Positions 16,614-25,816 of a DNA stretch of 53,844 nucleotides are shown here, piece by piece; position 1 is the first letter of the stretch; the number at the start of each line of letters is the position of its first letter. Location: contig JBPBQZ010000089.1 of the NCBI GenBank assembly GCA_050955105.1, positions 1-53,844 of the forward strand, given 5' to 3'. This DNA is from JBPBQZ01 sp050955105 (GTDB lineage: Bacteria > Pseudomonadota > Gammaproteobacteria > Burkholderiales > Burkholderiaceae). A program made the position numbers and the translations under genes. Under the pieces are notes generated by a model. It was not told the DNA's origin, made no database searches, and saw nothing but the letters and a program-made list of their open reading frames with translations.

Positions 16614-19600
16614 CTACTCCAGCGTCTGCACCGCCGCTCCCTGCCGCAGGAACGCGTCTTCCTTCTCCGCCGCGCGCCGCGCTGGTGTCAACGACGCCAT
16701 CACCGCCCGCGCGGCGTCGCTTCCTAGCAGTACGCAGTGCGCCGCGATTTGCGGATACACGGTTTGTCCCAGTTGCCGCAGCGCGGCTTCGGCCAGCACG
16801 ACCGGCCACCCGCGCTCTTTCAAGCCCGCGGGAAAACTTCGCAAGGTATCGGCATCGTTACGTAAGACATCGTCCGCGCTACCGAGGAAGGCCTCCAGAA
16901 AAGCCAGGGCGAACTTGCGCGGAGCTGTCATGGTGCGCAAGCCGCGCGCGGCCGCATATCGGCATGCATCGTCGTAGATATAGATCTGCTGGAAGCGGTA
17001 GTCGACGTGGTAGCCAATCTCATCGACATATCCGGGCGCCTTATCGGCAACTTTCCGAATGTGGATACGCCAAGACGTCGCTGTGCCCTGCCGCGAATGC
17101 CAATAAGCGAAGGCGCGTCGCAGCAACATCGACTGTTCCATCATCTCGGCGCCCTTGATTGCCCAGTCGGCGTCTATGTCGTCCGAATAGTTCAAATAGC
17201 GTTGCAACAACTGCTCGAATTCGACTGATCGCGCAACCGCCTCGGCTGGTACAGCGTCGATGAGCCGATATGCGCGCTGCACGCCCTTGACGGTGAGGCG
17301 ATGCGCGAGTTTCACCCCCAGCACTTCGTCGGTGCCAGCTACGGGTGGCATGAAGGGCGCCAGTTGCTGGTCGATCCAGATGTCTTGCGCCAGCGCTGCA
17401 TGCGCTAGCGCCGTGCGTTGTGCATCCGTGATTAGCGGGTCTGACCAGAGGGGGGCCAGCGTTGCGTTGTTGAATACCCAGGAACTGATGCGCGGCGCGA
17501 CATCCATTCCTAAAGAAGACACGGCGCGATCGACCAATGCTGTACTCAGGGTCCGCGTCACATCGGATCGTCCAGAGTCATTGACCACGCCATCCATGAG
17601 GCCCACGATCGTATCGAGCACTTGCTCTTCGAACAACAAGTTGCGCATATTTTCTGTAGAGAGCGTTAGTTCCTTGAGCGCGCGGTGACCTTTCGATTTG
17701 ACGAGAAGCTGCGAAATCAGCGGCGCTACAACGTGCTCGATGATGCTCGGATACTGACTGGCCGCATAAAATTTGTCGTCGAAGGCGTTAATGATCATGC
17801 GAACCTCGGCACTGTGGTCCACCACCACTGACAGACGCCTCCACATCTCAGGATAGCGTTCCCGCAGATCCACCGAAAATGACCGCTTGAACACGTTGCG
17901 CGCCCGTGTTTCGTCGTGATCCGGGACTGACAAGTACGGCAAATATTGACGTAAGGTACCATCGCTCCCGGAGCGGCCATGTGAGACCGCCTCAGCGGAG
18001 CCACTGGCGATCGAACTGCTGCGCCGCATGCGCCTAAAAATGTCCAGATCGGAAGAGAATTCGACCAACGGCACGCCTTGCACTGGCAGACCGTCTTCCC
18101 AATCTACTTGCGCATAGACATTACCCCCTACGTGACGCAATCGCGCAACACTTTCGCCTTCTATGTTGGCGATGCGATCGGACTTATAAGAGATCGACGA
18201 ACCACGCCGGGCCCATTCGGCGAGATCGCGAAAGCGCGGCGGAATGCCAACCTGGCCCGCGCTGTCCAGCGCCAGCCTGTCGAAATTTTCAGTCGCGCTC
18301 GTAAGCATCTGTGCCGACATCAAGGGCCGCCGGCGTGCGAGGTTACCCGTGTATTGCATACGCAAATAAAGATCTTCCGCAGAACCGATCACATCGTCTT
18401 CGCCGGTGACGACAATTTCCACGTCCGCCGCCGTATCGGCCCCCGCCGCGGATTCAAGCTCGGCTTGCATGCCATCGCTCAACGTCACGGCGCCCGATGT
18501 CATTTCCTCCGGCAAAAACGGAATCAGACTCATCAGAAGATGCCAAACTCCTGTTTCAATGACCACCGGGTCGCCTTGGCGCAAGCCTTTGTACAGCACC
18601 CAGGCCGCGCCCAGACCCGGTACTAGCAATTCACTGGGATCGAAGCCCGCGCCGCGCTCTTCGGGCAAGTGGCTGGCCAACGCTTCGAGTACTTTTTCGC
18701 GCAAGGTCACGTCGCTGGGCGGCCGGTCCGCGCGTCGTACTTGCTCGGCTCCTTGCGCCGTCACGCACAGATCGCCAATAAAGTCTCGCGCGTAGATCTT
18801 GAGTTGCTTGCGCCGCTCATCGGCCGGTCTGATGGAAAGCGCTGGGCGCTCAGCGGTTGCCGGCAAAAGCATAACGACCGAGCGCAAGTCGTGCGCCCGC
18901 ATGCGCCAGACGTATTCATCCAGAAGCGTGCCGCGGCGCGATATGCCGACCGGTGAAGCCGTATCCATATATAGGGTGTAGCGATTTTCTCGCAGCAACT
19001 GCTCATCCGTCACGCCCAGCCGCCGTAACGCCGCATACGCGCCATCCCCCTCGTCGTAAGGTGCGGGTGGGCGGCAGCCTTTGGCGTACCACGCGTAGAA
19101 ACCGTAAACAAGTAAATTGCGCTGCGCATCGACCGCGGACGGACTGACCAGCACATCGCGATGCCAAGGCGCCCGCAACGCTTCTCGAGCGCAAGCGCGT
19201 ATTGCATTCACAGCGTCACGTTCAACGCCCATCCAGTGCGAATAAAACCCCAACCCGCCCAAGCCATCGATGCGCGGAAACGGCGGCAAATCATCTTGCG
19301 CCGCCTCGTCCGCGAGCGCGGCGAAAATCGTACGAAAGTCATCCTTTGCGTCACCCAATAGCCTATTGAGATAGCGTGCCGGCGACTCGTGGGTAGCGTC
19401 GAATCCGCTATTGACCGACGCCCTATTAAATATCGGTACCGCGGTTTGGCGAATAAAACGCTTCATATCCGCTACGGATGCAATAAATCCTTCACGCGCC
19501 GCCAGTAAGTGACGCCCCAACGTGACGAAGGCACGCGCCGCATCGGCGCCATGCCCGTCGGCCGCGCACAGGTTGCGGGTGAAAGCGTCGTTGAGATCGG

Positions 19601-21014
19601 CGACGGTATGCGCCGGCGGGATAGACGGCAGATGCTTGCTGCGCGCCAGTCGCAACAGCGTGGATTCAATGGAATGCTGCACCGTGCCAATCGACGTGAG
19701 TACACCGATGTTGCGTCGCAGGCAGGTATTACGCACCGCCGCCAGGGCGTCTGGCGCCTGCGCGAGCGAAGGTGGCAACCAAGAAGCAATGCGCATGGGT
19801 GACCAGCCGTTGGCATTGCGAAATACCTGCCCATCAAACGATACGCTCGACCAGACTTTGCCATCGCCGGTTATCGTCGTACCGTTGACCAACGCCGCAG
19901 GCGCTTCAAAGCGTTCGTTGAATAATCGGCTGACGTCAGCGAAGAGCACGAGCCGGCGGTCAAACTCGGCCAGCAGTTTGCGAATCGACAAAAGCCCTTG
20001 CTCGTCTCTGGCCGTCGAGAAAGGTTCGCCGTGACGGCGTTGCGCGTCGAGCAAGGCCGCGCTGATTTTCAGCTCCTCGTCATAGAAATCGAGCGACGCG
20101 GCGCCTGGCAACCATTGCGGCGCCGGCGTAGCCAGTCGCCAGGTAAGCATGGCGCGGTAATAGAACCATGGGTCGTCGGGTAATTCGCATAGGTGATGAA
20201 GGTCGATCGCCTCGCAAAGTCCCTCATACAGATATTCAATGCGCAGTGGATCGAGGCGCGCCGAGCCCGCCCGCAAGACGCTAAAAAGGCGTCCTGCCTC
20301 GTTCCGCAACCACGCCACTTGGTCCGCAGGAAGATGCAACTGCGCCCGATCCCTCAGGCGAGCATGATGCGAGGTGTGACTCCAGATTTCCGCTTCGAGT
20401 GCGCGCAGAAGACGTTCATCGTCGCTCCAATGTTGCCAGCGCTCAAGCGGCGTCGGCTTGCCGCCTCGATATAACAGACGTGATGCGGTTCTCACGCGGT
20501 GGTCGAGTTGCCGCAGCTCATTGCTACTGAAGTTTGCCGATGCACCGAAAGTTTGCAGCGCCAGTTCCCGCACATCGCCGATCCATGCAGGTGCCGGCCA
20601 GTAGTCGAGCAGCGTATCGATCTGCTCGATTTGCGAAGCCAAGTGGTATTGACGCAGCACTTTTTTTTGGACGCCATTCGCGCGCAGCGGCGCCGGCATC
20701 GATGCTGCGCAGACCGCGGGCCAGTAATCGGATTGGGCGGCATAAATCGGCTGTGCCTCGATCGAGCCACGCATCGCCGGTGATTCCGCGCAAAATTTCT
20801 CCAATACGCAACCGGTCTTCAACGAACAGTTTTGCGGGGGTGCCTCAACCGTATCGGGTTGCTCGGCCTGTGCTGTGGTGTGACCTGGCTCGGGTGTAAG
20901 CGGCAATGCTGACGATGGCAGCGTCGATTGCGCGACCGTCAATGCCATGCTCACAGGTCTTGACGGTATCGCCGCCGATGCAGACAACCCTGCCGATCGT
21001 GTCAGATTAAACAT
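16614..21014 (-). CDS. Giant 1466-residue protein of unknown family, candidate secreted effector
   Basis: I do not recognise this protein. ATG at 21014 is preceded by AGAGGG. Residues 1-60 are rich in Ser, Thr, Pro and Ala with no Asp or Glu in the first 40, as in type III secretion signals; there is no Sec signal peptide. The rest is mostly alpha-helical in composition, with Trp-rich blocks (LLDYWPAPAW, RWQHWSDDER) and two hydrophobic stretches around residues 820-860 (PGLGAAWVLYKGL, WHLLMSLIPFLP). A Ser/Arg-rich linker (FRRMRRSSSIASGSAEA) lies near residue 990. No P-loop, HExxH zinc site or other catalytic motif was found. By hand count, sample 60-base lines inside it are 48-57 % GC, against 73 % for a line in xseA. 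It lies between xseA and lpxK as a single-gene insertion, which together with its size suggests horizontal acquisition. Confidence 0.8.
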   Translation of the reverse strand: MFNLTRSAGLSASAAIPSRPVSMALTVAQSTLPSSALPLTPEPGHTTAQAEQPDTVEAPPQNCSLKTGCVLEKFCAESPAMRGSIEAQPIYAAQSDYWPAVCAASMPAPLRANGVQKKVLRQYHLASQIEQIDTLLDYWPAPAWIGDVRELALQTFGASANFSSNELRQLDHRVRTASRLLYRGGKPTPLERWQHWSDDERLLRALEAEIWSHTSHHARLRDRAQLHLPADQVAWLRNEAGRLFSVLRAGSARLDPLRIEYLYEGLCEAIDLHHLCELPDDPWFYYRAMLTWRLATPAPQWLPGAASLDFYDEELKISAALLDAQRRHGEPFSTARDEQGLLSIRKLLAEFDRRLVLFADVSRLFNERFEAPAALVNGTTITGDGKVWSSVSFDGQVFRNANGWSPMRIASWLPPSLAQAPDALAAVRNTCLRRNIGVLTSIGTVQHSIESTLLRLARSKHLPSIPPAHTVADLNDAFTRNLCAADGHGADAARAFVTLGRHLLAAREGFIASVADMKRFIRQTAVPIFNRASVNSGFDATHESPARYLNRLLGDAKDDFRTIFAALADEAAQDDLPPFPRIDGLGGLGFYSHWMGVERDAVNAIRACAREALRAPWHRDVLVSPSAVDAQRNLLVYGFYAWYAKGCRPPAPYDEGDGAYAALRRLGVTDEQLLRENRYTLYMDTASPVGISRRGTLLDEYVWRMRAHDLRSVVMLLPATAERPALSIRPADERRKQLKIYARDFIGDLCVTAQGAEQVRRADRPPSDVTLREKVLEALASHLPEERGAGFDPSELLVPGLGAAWVLYKGLRQGDPVVIETGVWHLLMSLIPFLPEEMTSGAVTLSDGMQAELESAAGADTAADVEIVVTGEDDVIGSAEDLYLRMQYTGNLARRRPLMSAQMLTSATENFDRLALDSAGQVGIPPRFRDLAEWARRGSSISYKSDRIANIEGESVARLRHVGGNVYAQVDWEDGLPVQGVPLVEFSSDLDIFRRMRRSSSIASGSAEAVSHGRSGSDGTLRQYLPYLSVPDHDETRARNVFKRSFSVDLRERYPEMWRRLSVVVDHSAEVRMIINAFDDKFYAASQYPSIIEHVVAPLISQLLVKSKGHRALKELTLSTENMRNLLFEEQVLDTIVGLMDGVVNDSGRSDVTRTLSTALVDRAVSSLGMDVAPRISSWVFNNATLAPLWSDPLITDAQRTALAHAALAQDIWIDQQLAPFMPPVAGTDEVLGVKLAHRLTVKGVQRAYRLIDAVPAEAVARSVEFEQLLQRYLNYSDDIDADWAIKGAEMMEQSMLLRRAFAYWHSRQGTATSWRIHIRKVADKAPGYVDEIGYHVDYRFQQIYIYDDACRYAAARGLRTMTAPRKFALAFLEAFLGSADDVLRNDADTLRSFPAGLKERGWPVVLAEAALRQLGQTVYPQIAAHCVLLGSDAARAVMASLTPARRAAEKEDAFLRQGAAVQTLE

Positions 21015-21055
21015 GCGGCCCTCTTGCTATTGATTTTTCAACGGTGTGCGGCGGT

Positions 21056-21078
21056 ACGGCCAAGCCATCGATGGCCGT
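21056..21078. promoter_or_regulatory. Nested inverted repeat between the giant gene and lpxK
   Basis: ACGGCCA (21056-21062) and TGGCCGT (21072-21078) are exact reverse complements 9 bases apart, and inside them lies a perfect 12-base palindrome GCCATCGATGGC (21064-21075). It is 42 bases upstream of the giant gene's ATG and 130 bases upstream of lpxK, a position suited to an operator. The binding protein is unknown. Confidence 0.45.
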
Positions 21079-21207
21079 CGTGTATGCGAGGGTGCGCGCA
21101 TCGCCGCGCGCGTTGCGAGGACGGTTTTGGCCTGTTTGCGCCTTGCTTGGCAACACGGCAGCCGCTAGAGTCGGAAGCCTCCATCAGTCGCCCAATAAAA
21201 CCCCTTC

Positions 21208-22272
21208 ATGTCGATCTTCCGCCGCAAGCCTTCACGCCTCGACGCCAACGGCAGCGCGGCCACCTGGCGCGCGCGCGCGGAACGCCGTCTGCTCGCGCAA
21301 TGGCGCCGCCGCGGCTTGGTCGCATGGCTGCTCTGGCCCTTTTCGCTGATATTCGGCGCCATCGCCAGCGCCCGGCGCGCCGCGTTTCAATTGGGCATGT
21401 GCGCCACTGAATCCGTAGGACTGCCCGTACTGGTCATCGGCAACGTCACCGTAGGCGGCACGGGTAAAACTCCTACCGTCATCGCCTTCGTCGATGCACT
21501 GCGAGCTGCCGGGTTCACACCGGGTGTTATTTCACGCGGCTACGGCGCGCGCATCGATACGCCGACAGCCGTCAGCGCCAGCGCGTCGGCGGCGCAGGTT
21601 GGCGACGAACCGGCGCTAATCGTCCGTCGCACCGGCGCGCCCGTCTGGGTGGGGCGCAACCGGGTTGCCGTAGGCCGCGCGTTGCGCGCCGCGCATCCCG
21701 ACGTCGACGTGCTGATCAGCGACGACGGGCTGCAGCACTACCGGCTGGCACGCACGGTCGAAATCGTCGTATTCGACGAACGCCTTGGCGGCAACGGTTT
21801 CCTGCTGCCGGCCGGTCCATTGCGCGAACCCATGACGCGGCGCCGCGATGCCACGCTCATCAACGACCCGTTCGGTGCGCCATTGCCGCACTGGCCCGAC
21901 ACCTTTCGGCTCACCCTGGACGCCGACGACGCCTGGCAGATCGACACGCCGGCGCAACGCCGACCGCTCGCCAGCTTCGCCGCCGCACGTGTGCTGGCCG
22001 CCGCTGGTATCGGCTCGCCTGAGCGCTTTTTCGCTACCTTGCGCGGGCACGGCATTCACCCGGCTACCCTGCCGCTGCGTGACCATCACGCCTTCGACGT
22101 CAACCCTTTCGCCAGCGCCGATGTCGATGCCGTGCTGCTCACCGAAAAGGATGCGGTAAAATGCCTCGGCTGGCGCGACTCGCGCTTGTGGGCCGTACCG
22201 GTTCGCGCCACGCTGGATCCCCGTCTCATCATGCTTGTCGTGGAGAAGCTTCGTGGACAGCCGTCTGCTTGA
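21208..22272 (+). CDS. lpxK: Tetraacyldisaccharide 4'-kinase
   Basis: A 354-residue inner-membrane enzyme. ATG 21208 has no strong ribosome site, so translation could begin at a nearby start. A basic N-terminal extension (residues 1-35, many Arg) precedes the membrane-associated helix LVAWLLWPFSLIFG. The P-loop VGGTGKTPTV (about residue 85) and the ISRGYGAR motif are LpxK signatures, followed by DVLISDDGLQHYRLAR and the LLTEKDAVK segment near the C-terminus. It phosphorylates the 4' position of the lipid A disaccharide on the cytoplasmic face. It starts a run lpxK-ycaR-kdsB with overlapping genes, all serving lipopolysaccharide synthesis. Confidence 0.94.
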   Translation: MSIFRRKPSRLDANGSAATWRARAERRLLAQWRRRGLVAWLLWPFSLIFGAIASARRAAFQLGMCATESVGLPVLVIGNVTVGGTGKTPTVIAFVDALRAAGFTPGVISRGYGARIDTPTAVSASASAAQVGDEPALIVRRTGAPVWVGRNRVAVGRALRAAHPDVDVLISDDGLQHYRLARTVEIVVFDERLGGNGFLLPAGPLREPMTRRRDATLINDPFGAPLPHWPDTFRLTLDADDAWQIDTPAQRRPLASFAAARVLAAAGIGSPERFFATLRGHGIHPATLPLRDHHAFDVNPFASADVDAVLLTEKDAVKCLGWRDSRLWAVPVRATLDPRLIMLVVEKLRGQPSA

Positions 22273-22435
22273 CATCCTTGTATGTCCAATTTGCAAAGGT
22301 CCGCTCGTACACGATCGCGGTGCGCAGGAACTGATTTGTCACGCCGACAAGCTTGCCTATCCCATCGTCGACGGCATTCCCGTGATGTTGGCGGATGAAG
22401 CGCGCACTACCGTCGACGGTACCGTGGTCGAGTGA
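22253..22435 (+). CDS. ycaR: YcaR/Trm112-like zinc-ribbon-type small protein
   Basis: A 60-residue protein. The start GTG 22253 is chosen because TGGAG lies 8-9 bases upstream and the protein then begins (M)DSRLLDILVCPICKGPL, the exact family start; a TTG six codons earlier has no support. It overlaps the end of lpxK by 20 bases. The CPIC pair and the downstream Cys in ELICHADKLAYPIVDGIPVML are those of the Trm112p/UPF0434 family. Eukaryotic Trm112 activates methyltransferases; the bacterial role is unknown, but its fixed place between lpxK and kdsB suggests a link to lipid A/KDO synthesis. Confidence 0.9.
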   Translation: MDSRLLDILVCPICKGPLVHDRGAQELICHADKLAYPIVDGIPVMLADEARTTVDGTVVE

Positions 22436-23283
22436 GCGCTTCAGCCAATGGGCCGTACGCTACGGCGGCGGCTGATTCCCTGTCTGGTCAGGCACCCGCG
22501 GCCCTCCGCTTCATGGCGGTGGTGCCGGCACGTATGGCATCGACGCGCCTGCCCGGCAAGCCGCTGGCCGATCTCGGCGGCAAGCCCATGGTGGTGCGGG
22601 TCGCCGAGCGTGCGCAGGCTTCCGGCGCCGCAGGCGTCTGGATTGCCACCGATTCGCACGAGGTAATCGCCGCCGCCCGCCAATTTGGCTGGAATGCGCT
22701 GCTCACGCGTGCCGACCATCCCTCGGGCACCGACCGCCTGGCCGAAGTCGTCGAGCAATTGAATTGGCCTGACGACACGATCGTCGTGAACGTGCAAGGC
22801 GACGAACCTTTGATCGATCCCGGTCTGGTGGCCGGCGTGGCCGCGCATCTGGCACAGCACGTCGACTGCGCCATCGCCACCGCCGCGCATGCCATTGACG
22901 ATCCCGCCGATGCGTTCAATCCGAACATCGTCAAAGTGGTGCTCGACGCACGTTCGCGCGCGCTGTATTTCTCACGCGCTTCGATTCCCTGGATGCGCGA
23001 CGCTTACGGCACGGGGGCGCCGCCCAGCGATGCCGCGGCGCTGCCCGTTCCCGTCTATCGCCATATCGGCCTCTACGCCTACCGCGCAGCTTTCCTGCGC
23101 GCCTATCGCCGCATGACGCCAGCACCGCTCGAACAAGCCGAGTCGCTCGAGCAACTGCGTGCCTTATGGCACGGCGAGCGCATCGCCGTTCTGCTTACCG
23201 ACGCAGCGCCGCCCGCCGGTGTCGATACACCGGCCGACCTCGCGCGCACACGCGCGGTTTTCGCATCCGCTTTCATCTCGTAA
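22432..23283 (+). CDS. kdsB: CMP-KDO synthetase (3-deoxy-manno-octulosonate cytidylyltransferase)
   Basis: A 283-residue reading from GTG 22432, which overlaps the ycaR stop as GTGA. The conserved protein begins at FMAVVPARMASTRLPGKPLAD (first 27 residues are an unconserved extension), so an alternative start is ATG 22513, but no ribosome site precedes that one. The nucleotide-binding ARMASTRLPGKPL loop, the TDSHEV and NVQGDEPLIDP segments (metal-binding Asp), and the HIGLYAYRAAFL region are all present. It activates KDO with CTP for transfer to lipid A in the cytosol. The usual length is 245-260, consistent with either start. Confidence 0.92.
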   Translation: MSASANGPYATAAADSLSGQAPAALRFMAVVPARMASTRLPGKPLADLGGKPMVVRVAERAQASGAAGVWIATDSHEVIAAARQFGWNALLTRADHPSGTDRLAEVVEQLNWPDDTIVVNVQGDEPLIDPGLVAGVAAHLAQHVDCAIATAAHAIDDPADAFNPNIVKVVLDARSRALYFSRASIPWMRDAYGTGAPPSDAAALPVPVYRHIGLYAYRAAFLRAYRRMTPAPLEQAESLEQLRALWHGERIAVLLTDAAPPAGVDTPADLARTRAVFASAFIS

Positions 23284-23483
23284 GGCGATGCAACCATGGC
23301 ATAATCGGCAAAACCACAGCGGCCGTATATCTGCGTCCGCTCGCATGCCGCATCTATGCATCTATCTCGAAGCCATGGCGCCGGCTGCCGTCGCAGCGCA
23401 TTCGACCCGACGCCGCGTCGCGTGCATGCCGCTGCAGCACCCGCCCGCTTCCAATAAAAATTCGATCTATCTGGAGTTTGACC

Positions 23484-24146
23484 ATGCGTTTGATCTTGCT
23501 AGGCGCACCGGGGGCGGGCAAAGGAACTCAAGCTGCTTTCATCCGTGAGCAGTATGCAATTCCACAAATTTCAACTGGCGACATGCTGCGCGCGGCCGTC
23601 AAGGCTGGCGTGCCGCTAGGGGTGCAAGCCAAACAATTCATGGACGCCGGCGAGCTGGTGCCCGATTCGCTGATCATCGGTTTGGTGAAAGAACGCCTGG
23701 CCATGGACGATTGCGCCGGCGGCTATCTGTTCGATGGTTTCCCACGCACCATTCCACAGGCCGAAGCCTTGCGCGAAGCCGGCGTACCGATCGATCACGT
23801 ACTCGAGATCGATGTGCCGTTCGATGAAATCATTGCGCGCATCGGTGGCCGCCGCGTGCATCCCGGTTCGGGCCGCACCTATCACATCACGTTCCAGCCG
23901 CCGAAAACACCCGGGCTCGATGACGTTACCGGCGAGCCGCTGGTGCAACGCGATGACGACAAGGAAGAGACCGTACGCAAACGCCTGCAGGTCTATCAAG
24001 AGCAGACGCGGCCTTTGCTCGACTACTACTCGCAATGGGCCGCGCAGTCGGCCGCCGAAGGTCTGCAGCCGCCGGTCTATCGCCGCATCTCCGGGCACGG
24101 TAGCGTGGAAGATATCCGTCAACGAGTTATCGACGCACTGGCCTGA
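23484..24146 (+). CDS. adk: Adenylate kinase
   Basis: A 220-residue long-form adenylate kinase. ATG 23484 has GGAG 8-9 bases upstream. The P-loop GAPGAGKGTQ is at residues 7-16. The AMP-binding region (STGDMLRAAV, GFPRTIPQAEAL) and the extended LID domain (RVHPGSGRTYHITFQPPK, then VTGEPLVQRDDD) follow, and the LID lacks the four-Cys zinc site as in most Gram-negatives. It interconverts ATP, AMP and ADP in the cytosol. It is 200 bases after kdsB and 11 bases before an SDR gene. The gap before it has a CATAAT hexamer at 23300-23305 but no good -35. Confidence 0.97.
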   Translation: MRLILLGAPGAGKGTQAAFIREQYAIPQISTGDMLRAAVKAGVPLGVQAKQFMDAGELVPDSLIIGLVKERLAMDDCAGGYLFDGFPRTIPQAEALREAGVPIDHVLEIDVPFDEIIARIGGRRVHPGSGRTYHITFQPPKTPGLDDVTGEPLVQRDDDKEETVRKRLQVYQEQTRPLLDYYSQWAAQSAAEGLQPPVYRRISGHGSVEDIRQRVIDALA

Positions 24147-24157
24147 GCCACACCGCC

Positions 24158-24916
24158 ATGGATATCCGCGGCAACGTCTTTCTCATTACTGGCGCGGCGT
24201 CCGGGCTCGGTGCCGGCACCGCGCGCTGGTTGGCGGCGCGCGGTGCACAGATCGTCATCGCCGATCTGAATGAAACGGCGGGCCAAGCCTTGGCGGCCGA
24301 ACTGCATGGCAGCTTCGTGCGTTGCGACGTGAGCCAGGCCAGCGATGGCGAGGCCGCGGTGGCCGCCGCCCTCGCGCGCGGGCCGTTGTGCGGGCTGGTC
24401 AATTGCGCGGGCATCGCGCCGGCGGCCAAGACCGTCGGCCGAGATGGTGCGCATGCCCTCGATCTGTTCAGCAAGGTGGTGGCGATCAATCTGATCGGCA
24501 CCTTCAATATGACGCGCCTGGCGGCTGCCGCGATGAGCGGCAATACACCGAACGCAGGCGGTGAACGCGGCGTTATCGTCAATACCGCGTCGGTTGCCGC
24601 TTACGATGGTCAAATCGGTCAAGCCGCCTACGCGGCCTCGAAAGGCGGCGTTGCGGCGATGACGCTGCCGCTCGCACGCGACCTCGCCAAATCGGGAATT
24701 CGGGTGATGACGATTGCGCCCGGCATTTTCGAAACGCCGATGATCGCCGGCATGCCGCAAGCGGTACAAGACGCGCTCGGCGCCATGGTGCCGTTTCCGC
24801 CACGCCTGGGCCGCGCGCAAGAATACGCAATGCTGGTCGAGCAGATTCTGGCGAACCCGATGTTGAACGGTGAAGTGATCCGTCTTGATGGCGCGATCAG
24901 AATGCAGCCGAAGTAG
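24158..24916 (+). CDS. SDR-family 3-hydroxyacyl-CoA dehydrogenase (HSD10-like)
   Basis: A 252-residue classical short-chain dehydrogenase. The NAD-binding TGAASGLGAG motif is near residue 11, the Asp in VIADLNE favours NAD(H), NCAG is present, and the catalytic Ser (NTASVAAYDGQIGQ) and YAASKGG (Tyr-x3-Lys) are in place. The APGIFETPM and IRLDGAIRM segments match type II 3-hydroxyacyl-CoA dehydrogenases of the HSD17B10 group, which oxidise branched or straight 3-hydroxyacyl-CoAs in fatty acid or isoleucine breakdown. Substrate is inferred from family only. It follows adk by 11 bases and is probably co-transcribed with it; its stop faces the convergent sirB1 gene. Confidence 0.85.
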   Translation: MDIRGNVFLITGAASGLGAGTARWLAARGAQIVIADLNETAGQALAAELHGSFVRCDVSQASDGEAAVAAALARGPLCGLVNCAGIAPAAKTVGRDGAHALDLFSKVVAINLIGTFNMTRLAAAAMSGNTPNAGGERGVIVNTASVAAYDGQIGQAAYAASKGGVAAMTLPLARDLAKSGIRVMTIAPGIFETPMIAGMPQAVQDALGAMVPFPPRLGRAQEYAMLVEQILANPMLNGEVIRLDGAIRMQPK

Positions 24917-24940
24917 GCTGCGGCATTGACTGATACCGGC

Positions 24941-25816
24941 TTAAAGCAGCCCGGCACCCTTCGCTCGTTGCCTTAATTCGGCAAGTTGCGACTCGACCAC
25001 CGTCGCATCTTCAGCGTCGGGCCGTTCATCCAGATACGACTGCAGGTCATCCAGCGCCGGCCGCACGCGGTCGAGCCGCGCCAGCGCAAAACCGCGATCG
25101 CGCCGCTCTTCGATAGTGCCCGGCAATACCCGAACCAAGCGTTCCAACACGGCCAGCAAGCGCTCCCACTGCTCGGTCTGCAGATAGATTGTCTTCAGGT
25201 TGCGCAGCATGCGCGCCAGAATCTCGCGCGGCATGGCCGGCTGCAACAACGTATTCAGCGCACTGGCGATCGGCGCGGTGGCATTCAGCAAATAGGGCTC
25301 GAGCATCTCCATCAGGCGCGGCTCCGACAGCGACGTGCCGGTAGTCGGATCGAGAATGACCTCGCCTGTCGAAGTCGTGACGCGCAACAGAAAGTGCCCG
25401 GGAAACGATACGCCCACCACCGGCAGATGCAGTTGCTGAGCCATTTCCAGATACAACACCGCTAGGGAAATCGGGATGCCGCGCCGCTTCGCCAGCACCG
25501 CGTTCAGGAAACTGTTGTCGGGATCGTAATAATTGTTGAAATTTCCGGAAAAGCCCAGTTCGCGAAAGAAAAACTGGTTCAGCACCTGCAGTTTGCGCAG
25601 GATGCGGCTGTCATCGTCTTCGTCCGCCTCGCGCTCGGCATCCGCCACGCGGCGATTCAAGCGCAGCACCAGCGCATCGATTTCCGCCAACGCGCCTTGT
25701 ACGTCGAATGTGGGATAGGCATCCTGGGCAATCGCAAGCGCCGCCTCGGTCAACGGAAAGCTTTCGTCTTCCGCGACCAGCGCGCCGAAATAATCGAGCA
25801 TTCGCGTTGTGTCCAT
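24941..25816 (-). CDS. SirB1-family transglutaminase-like/TPR protein
   Basis: A 291-residue protein. ATG at 25816 shares its A with the murJ stop (TGATG), so it is translationally coupled to murJ; an upstream in-frame reading inside murJ would not be a gene. The SirB1_N transglutaminase-like region covers about 60-180 (FFFRELGFSGNFNNYYDPDNSFLNAVLAKRRG is the signature, here cut into parts: FFFRELGF, NNYYDPDNSFLN, RRGIPISLAVLY). A TPR-like helical tail (about 200-285: WERLLAVLERLVRVLPG, RDRGFALARL) follows. The family's biochemical role is unknown; related proteins occur near prmC and kdsA in enterobacteria. Confidence 0.85.
   Translation of the reverse strand: MDTTRMLDYFGALVAEDESFPLTEAALAIAQDAYPTFDVQGALAEIDALVLRLNRRVADAEREADEDDDSRILRKLQVLNQFFFRELGFSGNFNNYYDPDNSFLNAVLAKRRGIPISLAVLYLEMAQQLHLPVVGVSFPGHFLLRVTTSTGEVILDPTTGTSLSEPRLMEMLEPYLLNATAPIASALNTLLQPAMPREILARMLRNLKTIYLQTEQWERLLAVLERLVRVLPGTIEERRDRGFALARLDRVRPALDDLQSYLDERPDAEDATVVESQLAELRQRAKGAGLL

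Noticed and set aside
16614..21014. Protease, kinase or ATPase motif in the giant protein
   Set aside because: A scan by eye found no HExxH, no G-x4-GK[ST] loop and no DDE-type or other catalytic signature, so no activity is assigned.
21015..21207. hrp-type TTCG-N16-TTCG box upstream of the giant gene
   Set aside because: No TTCG pair with that spacing is present on the minus strand of this gap.
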